From positions 1 to 64,000 of the forward strand of contig JAQFVV010006705.1 in the NCBI GenBank assembly GCA_028023455.1: a stretch of DNA of 64,000 bases. The letters run 5' to 3'. Made by a program: the position numbers and the translations under genes. How positions within the stretch are numbered: position 1 is the first letter of the stretch; each line of letters begins with the position of its first letter. Below the pieces are notes generated by a model, which was not told the DNA's origin, ran no database searches, and saw only the letters and a program-made list of their open reading frames with translations. This stretch comes from Epiperipatus broadwayi (Eukaryota; Onychophora; Udeonychophora; Euonychophora; Peripatidae). This document shows, piece by piece, positions 58,266-64,000 of the stretch.

Positions 58266-59104
58266 CAAATTTTCAATCCCTAGATTAAGCATATATTATT
58301 TTTTGATATTTGCCATTTGAATTCTTTGGTCCAAAAGCAGTGCTGCTTTCACTGAAGGTAGATGAAGTTAGAGTAGAATAAAGAATTATGGGAAGGTATT
58401 AAAATACATTAGAGTGCTAAAGTTAAGGTCAGAACCAGAATTTATTAACTAATCAAAATGAAAATCCACTGCAAAAATGTATGAGAATGTTCCTGAGGTT
58501 CGTGGGGTGTGTGGAGACCTTAGAAAACTCAAATTTAATTTTTTATACTTCTTTTTTAGAGTTTTGGTCATATTTATTTTTGAATATCCATTAATACTTT
58601 TGCACTCTATGTTTTTTTGATAGTCCTTAGTGAACATTTGGATTACATTTTCAATTTTTTATTTTAATGCATAAACCTTTATTTTTTTATTATATTTTTT
58701 AAATACTTTCTTAGAAGTATAAGTTTAAAAATAAAAACCTATTTTTTTAAAAAAAAAAATTAACTTTGCAAATATAGAAATAAAGTAATAACCTGAAATA
58801 CATAATCAAATCAATAGCCTTTTGTATTTTGCCATTATTGTTAAAAATGAATTTGGATTAAAATAAAATTTATTTGAATTCTGTTTCTAATAGTAAAACA
58901 AATTTTTATAAAGATTGCAGAAAGCAATGAAACTATAATTTAAAATTTCACTTGTAATTATTGTAAAAATGATGGGGGGAGCAAAAGCTGTGAGATGATA
59001 CTTTTTTGACCAATTACATTGTCCTACTTTACATTATTACATTTATCTTGACTTGTATTTCTAAAAAACAAATATTTACAAATAAAATCTGGATCTAACA
59101 TCAT
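57179..59104. other. AT-rich interval with TA microsatellites
   Basis: No supported gene. A 25-bp direct duplication lies at about 57341-57390. TA arrays occur at 57670-57690 and 58237-58265. Confidence 0.45.
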
Positions 59105-59219
59105 ATTAAAACAATAGCAAACTCTTCATATAGTAGTGCCACCCAGTGCAAGCCCTAGTAATCAATAGATGCATGAAAGTTAGTGCCTAAAATCCCTATC
59201 TCGTGCCAATTCTTTCAAT

Positions 59220-59262
59220 ATTCCCAGACTAGTTTTTAGCTTGTGGCTTTTATCAGTGGAAA
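59220..59262 (-). ncRNA. Hammerhead-like motif, family A (decayed)
   Basis: Core CTGATAA (G8 lost) and AAAAC for GAAAC; stem III and cleavage GTC kept. Confidence 0.55.
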
Positions 59263-59377
59263 CACATGGATCTGGGAGCACTGCATCTAGATCTTAGGAA
59301 CTAATGCAATCTTTAAAATATATCTATTGTAGTTGCATTATTTGCTAAGATCTAATTGCAGTGCTCTCAGATCCAAG

Positions 59378-59422
59378 ACTCCTCACTGATGAAAGCCACA
59401 AGCTAGAAACTAATGTGAAGAT
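59378..59422 (+). ncRNA. Hammerhead-like motif, family A (cleavage site lost)
   Basis: Core CTGATGA and GAAAC are intact, but the expected ACTAGTC reads ACTAATG and stem I 3' strand is disrupted. Confidence 0.6.
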
Positions 59423-59589
59423 ATTGGATGAAAAAGTACTAGATAAGTATTTAAAGCTCAAATCTTCTGGCTTTTATTTCTTACTGTAGCTTGCTTGTAC
59501 TGAGTGGTACTACCATAGGAAGAGTTTTCTACTGTTTTAACAGGTTGTTTAAGTATAGGAAATGGTGATCACATGATGCTAAGAACATA

Positions 59590-60236
59590 TTCTTATCAAA
59601 AAGTAAAAAGTTCACAAATATTATGTAGAAATAATCAACACCCACATATCTTCCAGTTTCAAGATTTGAATTAATGAGTTTTCAAGAGCACAGCACTTAC
59701 TTTAAGAACAGAGATACCCCCCCCCCACCAGAGATTTATATTAGGTTTTCTATATTATACTGTTCATCTAAAAAAATTTTTAAACCAATAAATCAATATA
59801 TTTTTAATTTCATTTTTACTATCAAATAAATGCAAAACCAGCAAACAAACATTAGAGATAATCACAAGAGAGTAACTTTAAGCTGAGCAACCAAAGTATC
59901 ATTTAATGTCTCTCAGTGCCATATGTATTAAACAGAAAGATCTAATAATGGTGGTCTATATTAATAAATGTAAATATTTATGAATAAAATTTAATATTGC
60001 ATATTTTGACTGTGTCCTAAGGATTCTGTTATAATGAGTGAATAATTTAGGTATTTTCAAAAGTCAATAACATGATTGTCGATGATACACAACTGAAAAT
60101 TTGCTTGTATTCTTTAATTAAATGTATGTCTTATTTGAATTACATACATGAATCAATATTTTACTCATTGTAAGTTATTGATAGTTTACTTAGATCGGTA
60201 TTAAATAAAACTTTTTAATTGCTCAAATATAAACGT
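59590..60236. other. AT-rich stretch with a C10 run
   Basis: No gene. A run of 10 C lies at 59717-59726. Confidence 0.45.
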
Positions 60237-60400
60237 AATTAATGTGGAAATACTGGAAATCCCAATAAGCTATGTGTAAACTAACCATTAATAGTGAAAA
60301 AACCCAGTTAGATAAATGTAAACTAACCATAAATATTTACATTTACTGATGGTTAGTTTACATATAGCTCACTAGGGGTTTTCAATATTACATTAATTAG
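60237..60400. mobile_element. Foldback element, about 164 bp
   Basis: TAAACTAACCAT opposes ATGGTTAGTTTA, and AATTAATGT opposes ACATTAATT. A second copy of GTAAACTAACCATAAATAT sits in the loop. Confidence 0.75.
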
Positions 60401-61268
60401 ATCGCTATGGCATATCTATTAGAAGTAATTATAGTATTCCACTATATTTGAAATTTCAATACTTGTAGCCTTCATTATCCACATGTAAAAAAAAATGTAA
60501 ATAAAATATTAAACAATTAGAAGCTAATATTAAAAAAGAAAATTCTACATAGAGTGATAAGAAAGTGAATGTTTTTAATTTATAAAAACAACAATTTTAT
60601 AAAATATTACCTAATATTTATTGCTAATTATTTGAAAATCCATAATATTAAAAAAAGCCTTTTTAAAAAAAATCAAAAATAGTTTTAAATTTGAAGATAA
60701 ATTGATGTTGGGCTGATGAATGCAAATGGAAGAAACTGACATTGAATTGACATTTTTTTAAAAAGTTAATGCAAAGAGTGAAATATACATTAATGTTTTT
60801 TTTTAATTATTATTGTCATAACTATTATTATCATTATAATTTTATTCAAAACTTGACCTTTTATGTTTATTTAGACCAGCTCTTATTTATTTTTAAATAA
60901 ATATATATACATTGTAGTAATTTTTATAAACTCTTTATAATCAAGTATTACAAAAAGGTAGAAGTTGAAATTTAAGATTTTTATAACACACTAGACATGC
61001 TTTCAACAGGCCACTACCAGAATTATAGTGCTTTTAATTAAGCAGTTGAAAATTATGCTTATATATGAATGTAATTTATTATGTAATTGAGGCTTAATAT
61101 GTAAATGGAGCATTTAAATGTTACATTTGTTCGACAATTAAATGCAAGAATGCTTTCTATGATTGCACTTGAATCGTTTGCAATTGTCCAAGCCTTCTCA
61201 TAGTTTCTTTTTCTATTGTGTCTTTTGGCACAAATCATCCTCACATCAATGGGACTAAAAGTACAATG
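60401..61268. other. AT-rich stretch, nothing recognised
   Basis: No supported gene or clear repeat. Confidence 0.4.
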
Positions 61269-61279
61269 TATAGGGTGCT

Positions 61280-61697
61280 AAACCACTAAACATCACATGA
61301 TCACCATCTCATGCTAGCACATAACTATGGTTGTTAAAGAGCTAAAGTCACCAAAATGTATGGGTGCTGAATTGAGTTCAGACCCATATGACTATGTAAG
61401 CTATTGAGCTTAGATTGAAAATATTATTGTGTTTTCAATTTCATTCTCATAGTTTTGTAGTAAAGTAGAGTTAAAAGATGGCTGCTGAAGGGTTCCATTA
61501 AATTCTAAGATCTAGATGCAGAGCTCTCAGATCCAAGGCTCCTCACTGATGAAGGCCACAAGCCAGAAACTAGTCTGGGGATATTGGATGAGTAGGCACT
61601 AGATAGGAATTTTATGCGCAAGCCTTCTGGCACCCATTGATTACTATGGTTAGCACAAGGTGGCACTACTATATGGAGAGATTTTGCCTGTTTAACC
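61280..61697. mobile_element. Family A ribozyme repeat, best-preserved ribozyme, 11-bp TSD
   Basis: Perfect TATAGGGTGCT repeats at 61269-61279 and 61698-61708. After the short left terminus it is essentially one plus-strand unit, including the middle segment shared with the 9.6-kb copy (GAATTGAGTTCAGACCCATA at about 61369), then the motif at 61537-61583 and the right arm. Confidence 0.92.
61537..61583 (+). ncRNA. Hammerhead ribozyme motif, family A, best copy
   Basis: Stem I pairs T61540-A61545 with T61576-A61581 (six pairs, one T-G wobble). The core CTGATGA is at 61546-61552. Stem II GGC (61554-61556) pairs with GCC (61562-61564) around CACAA, with an A-A mismatch at its base. GAAA is at 61566-61569. 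Stem III is the palindrome ACTAGT (61569-61574), and C61575 is the predicted cleavage nucleotide. Such a short stem III is known to favour cleavage as dimers in minimal hammerheads. Confidence 0.85.
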
Positions 61698-61769
61698 TAT
61701 AGGGTGCTTGTGATCAAGGAAAATTGATTTATATACATTATTCTGTTTAACTGTGTTGCACAAGTATAT

Positions 61770-61986
61770 ATGTTAAACCACTAAACATCACATGATCACC
61801 ATAGTCACAGTACTTTCAGACCCAAAGCTCCTCACTGACGAAGACTACAAGCCAGAAACTAGCCTGGGGATATTGGATGAATAGGCACTAGATGAGAATT
61901 TTATGCAAAAGCCTTCTGGCACCCATTGATTACTCTGGTTGGCAATGAGTGATACTACTGTATGGAGAGTTTTGCCTGTTTTAATA
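61770..61986 (+). mobile_element. Family A ribozyme repeat, plus arm, 10-bp TSD
   Basis: Perfect ACAAGTATAT repeats at 61760-61769 and 61987-61996. A short left terminus (TAAACATCACATGATCACCA) is joined to the plus arm with a motif at 61827-61872 whose core is CTGACGA (acceptable at position 7) but whose cleavage triplet is GCC rather than GTC. Confidence 0.88.
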
Positions 61987-61996
61987 ACAAGTATAT

Positions 61997-62449
61997 TGGT
62001 GATCTGTAAATACTGCATTTATATATTAAACCTCATTTGCATAATAAATTATGTCCAAATATAGGCATAGCTTTCAATTGCTTAATTAATATAACATTAT
62101 GATTCTGACAGTAGTCTGTGAAATTCATGCTTGGTGCATTATAAAAATCTTGAATCTCAACCTTTTCTTTTCATAGTACTCGATTATAATGACTTTATAA
62201 GAATTGCATTAATTAAAGAAAAGAGAAATACATTGTAGCGCATTAATGTTCGTGTATTGATTAAATATTTTATATCAATATGGAAAAGTAAATACAATGG
62301 TTTTGCTACCCCATTGTAACTGATTAAGCATTATTAACACTAATTTTTCAGAAATTTTCTGGAACCAACTAAGTACAAAATTAAGTATTCTCTGGAGCAA
62401 TACCTGCTTGACTTATTTTTAATTAATTGCTTTAAATTTTTTTTTAATG
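61997..62449. other. AT-rich stretch, nothing recognised
   Basis: No gene or clear repeat. Confidence 0.4.
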
Positions 62450-62458
62450 TTCAAGTAA

Positions 62459-62875
62459 GTAAACATCATATGATCACCATTGCTTATGCTTGCTCCTGTT
62501 ATTCAAACAGGCAAAACTCTCTATATGTATTGCCACTCAGTGCAAGCCAGAGTAATCAATGGATGCCAGAAGGCCTGTGCATAAAATACCCATGTAGTTC
62601 CTACTCATCTAATATCCCCAGATTAGTTTTTGGCTTGCTGCCATCGTCAGTGAGGAGCCTTGGATCTGGGAGCACTGCACCTAAATCAATTTGGCTGCAG
62701 TGCTCTCAGATCCAAGGCTCCTCCCTAATAAAAGCCACAAACTAGAAACTAGTCTAGGGATACTGGGTGAGTAGGCACTAGATGGAGATTTTATGCACAA
62801 GCTTTCTGGCATCCATTGATCACTCTGCCTTGCACTGGGTGGCAATACATATAGAGAGTTTTGCCTGTTTTAACT
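62459..62875. mobile_element. Family A ribozyme repeat, 9-bp TSD
   Basis: Perfect TTCAAGTAA repeats at 62450-62458 and 62876-62884. Minus motif at 62614-62658, plus motif at 62718-62762 (core degraded to CTAATAA). The open frame across the left arm is chance. Confidence 0.88.
62614..62658 (-). ncRNA. Hammerhead-like motif, family A, with intact stem II base
   Basis: Core CTGACGA, then stem II TGGC-AGCAA-GCCA with a proper T-A base pair at its base, as expected for an ancestral family A ribozyme. GAAA has become AAAA and the triplet reads ATC. Confidence 0.65.
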
Positions 62876-62904
62876 TTCAAGTAATTTTTACTGGTTTGAG
62901 ACTA

Positions 62905-63115
62905 AACTATCATACAGTAGTGCCTCTCAGTGCAAGCCAGAGTAATCATTGAATGTAGTAAACACTACATAGGGATTTTATGCATAAACCTTCCTGCCTC
63001 CATTGATTACTCTGGACTGCACCGAGTGGCACTACTATATGGAGAGTTTTGATTCTGTTTAAATAGCTCCTGTAAGCAAAAGGAATAGTGATCATGTGAT
63101 GTTTAATGGTTTAGT
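62905..63115. mobile_element. Family A repeat, ribozyme deleted
   Basis: Two outer arms (ATACAGTAGTGCCTCTCAGT left, GTGATCATGTGATGTTTAAT right) are joined through TAGTAAACACTACATAGGGA; the ribozymes are missing. Confidence 0.75.
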
Positions 63116-63689
63116 GTGTATACCTTGTGTGTTCCAATAGTCATCACATTTAATCTCTCCCCCACAATTTTAGTTCTTTAATTGGTTACACTTTTTTAAC
63201 GTTTCTGTCCAAAAAAAATGGGATTTTTTAAACATCTATATGCTACATAGTATAATAATTGAAATTCTGATGTTTTTACATATTTGTATTTATGAAATAA
63301 ATAACATTTTTATATAGAATAAAAAATATTGTTATATTTTAAAATATGAAAAAAAAAAAAGAAATGTAAAATATTTATCTTACTAAATTATAGATAAATA
63401 TGTAACTACAATTCTAACACTTTGATTTATTTATACTTATGAAATAAGTAATTAATACATATAGAATAAAAATATAACCATACTGTAAAATATTCAAATA
63501 TTTTAAAACATGGGGGAAAATATGGGAATGCTGAAATATTTGATAAAATCTGTCACTCAAATTGTAAAACCTTTCTATAATTCTATTACGTGAAATATTT
63601 GTGAAATCAAATAAAATTATTCACTTATTAAATTATATATCAAAATAATGTTGAAGATGAAAGCTTTTCTTTTAAAAAAAGAACATTTT
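63116..63689. other. AT-rich stretch, nothing recognised
   Basis: No gene. Two weakly similar halves (near 63240-63350 and 63420-63500, sharing ATATAGAATAAAAAATAT) suggest an old local duplication. Confidence 0.4.
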
Positions 63690-63862
63690 AAAATAGCAGC
63701 AAATTCTTCAAACAGTAGTGCGACCCAGTGCAAGACTTAGTAATCAGTGGCTGCCAGAAGACTTGCACTAAGTGGCACTACTGTATGGAAAATTGTCTAC
63801 TGTTTTAACAGCTTGGGAAAGCATAGGAAATGGTGATCATGTGATGTTTTAGTGATTTGAAG
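63690..63862. mobile_element. Family A repeat, short copy without ribozyme
   Basis: Left words CAAACAGTAGTGCGACCCAG and right words GGAAATGGTGATCATGTGAT are joined through CAGAAGACTTGCACTAAG. Confidence 0.75.
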
Positions 63863-63973
63863 AAAAAAAAACTTCTGAACAATGGTACAGAGAAGAAAAT
63901 GGAGCTTATTTTTTTCACTTTCATGTATGCTAATTAGAAAAAGCATGAAGATCACCATTGGTCTCTGATTTCA

Positions 63974-63988
63974 ACTGCCACCTAGTGA
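63974..63988 (-). promoter_or_regulatory. CTCF-like motif
   Basis: On the minus strand TCACTAGGTGGCAGT matches CCASYAGRKGGCRS except at its first base. A single sequence match without supporting context. Confidence 0.25.
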
Positions 63989-64000
63989 AGATTACTAAAA

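Larger units (their letters stand above)
59105..59579. mobile_element. Family A ribozyme repeat, older copy
   Basis: Both arms are present, with a 40-bp unrelated-looking centre (about 59300-59340). Minus motif at 59220-59262 (core CTGATAA); plus motif at 59378-59422. No clean duplication could be defined. Confidence 0.8.

Noticed and set aside
62470-62745. 91-codon frame at 62.5 kb
   Set aside because: It runs through the two arms of a family A foldback, and the same sequence in other copies is not open.

Overview
This window is AT-rich, repeat-dense nuclear DNA of an animal. I found no host gene I can support. The evidence for an animal is a Tx1/L1-like non-LTR element, several decayed RTE-like LINE copies with GAT-rich tails, tRNA-derived SINEs, a mariner relic, hAT-like and pogo/Tigger-like elements, and many dispersed ribozyme-bearing repeats. 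The phylum cannot be fixed; an aquatic invertebrate is a guess from repeat style.

Layout. 1-7.6 kb: a long, relatively GC-richer Tx1/L1-like retrotransposon on the minus strand. Its ORF2 (endonuclease, reverse transcriptase, C-terminal CCHC) is open over 1077 codons. Its ORF1 is split into five overlapping frames, and the breaks sit at long A/T runs. 7.9-8.4 kb: a two-unit tandem repeat. 9.6-20 kb: ribozyme-repeat copies, an RTE-like copy (12.0-13.3 kb), a second RTE-like copy broken by a ribozyme repeat (17.5-18.4 kb), a foldback element holding a SINE, and a pogo/Tigger-like MITE. 20-30 kb: a two-monomer SINE, foldback elements, a mariner relic, a probable LTR, and an RTE-like fragment broken by a 105-bp insertion. 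31-37.5 kb: nested inverted repeats of two ribozyme-like families and two more minus-strand RTE-like copies. 38-52 kb: mainly AT-rich sequence with foldbacks, a hAT-like MITE and a 246-bp TAA array. 53-64 kb: a dense cluster of ribozyme repeats.

The main result is a group of dispersed repeats (called A, C, D, E and F here) carrying hammerhead-ribozyme-like motifs. In families A and D the conserved core (CTGATGA, GAAA, GTC cleavage site) and all three stems can be read directly. Nine family A copies are flanked by target-site duplications of 9-14 bp, one with a single mismatch, and a related C copy by 17 bp with two mismatches, so these repeats have been mobile. Many are head-to-head foldbacks with a ribozyme on each strand. 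Full units are about 448 bp (A) and 375 bp (D). Such ribozymes are known from Penelope-like retroelements and animal retrozymes. No Penelope-type reverse transcriptase is visible here, so these copies would be non-autonomous.
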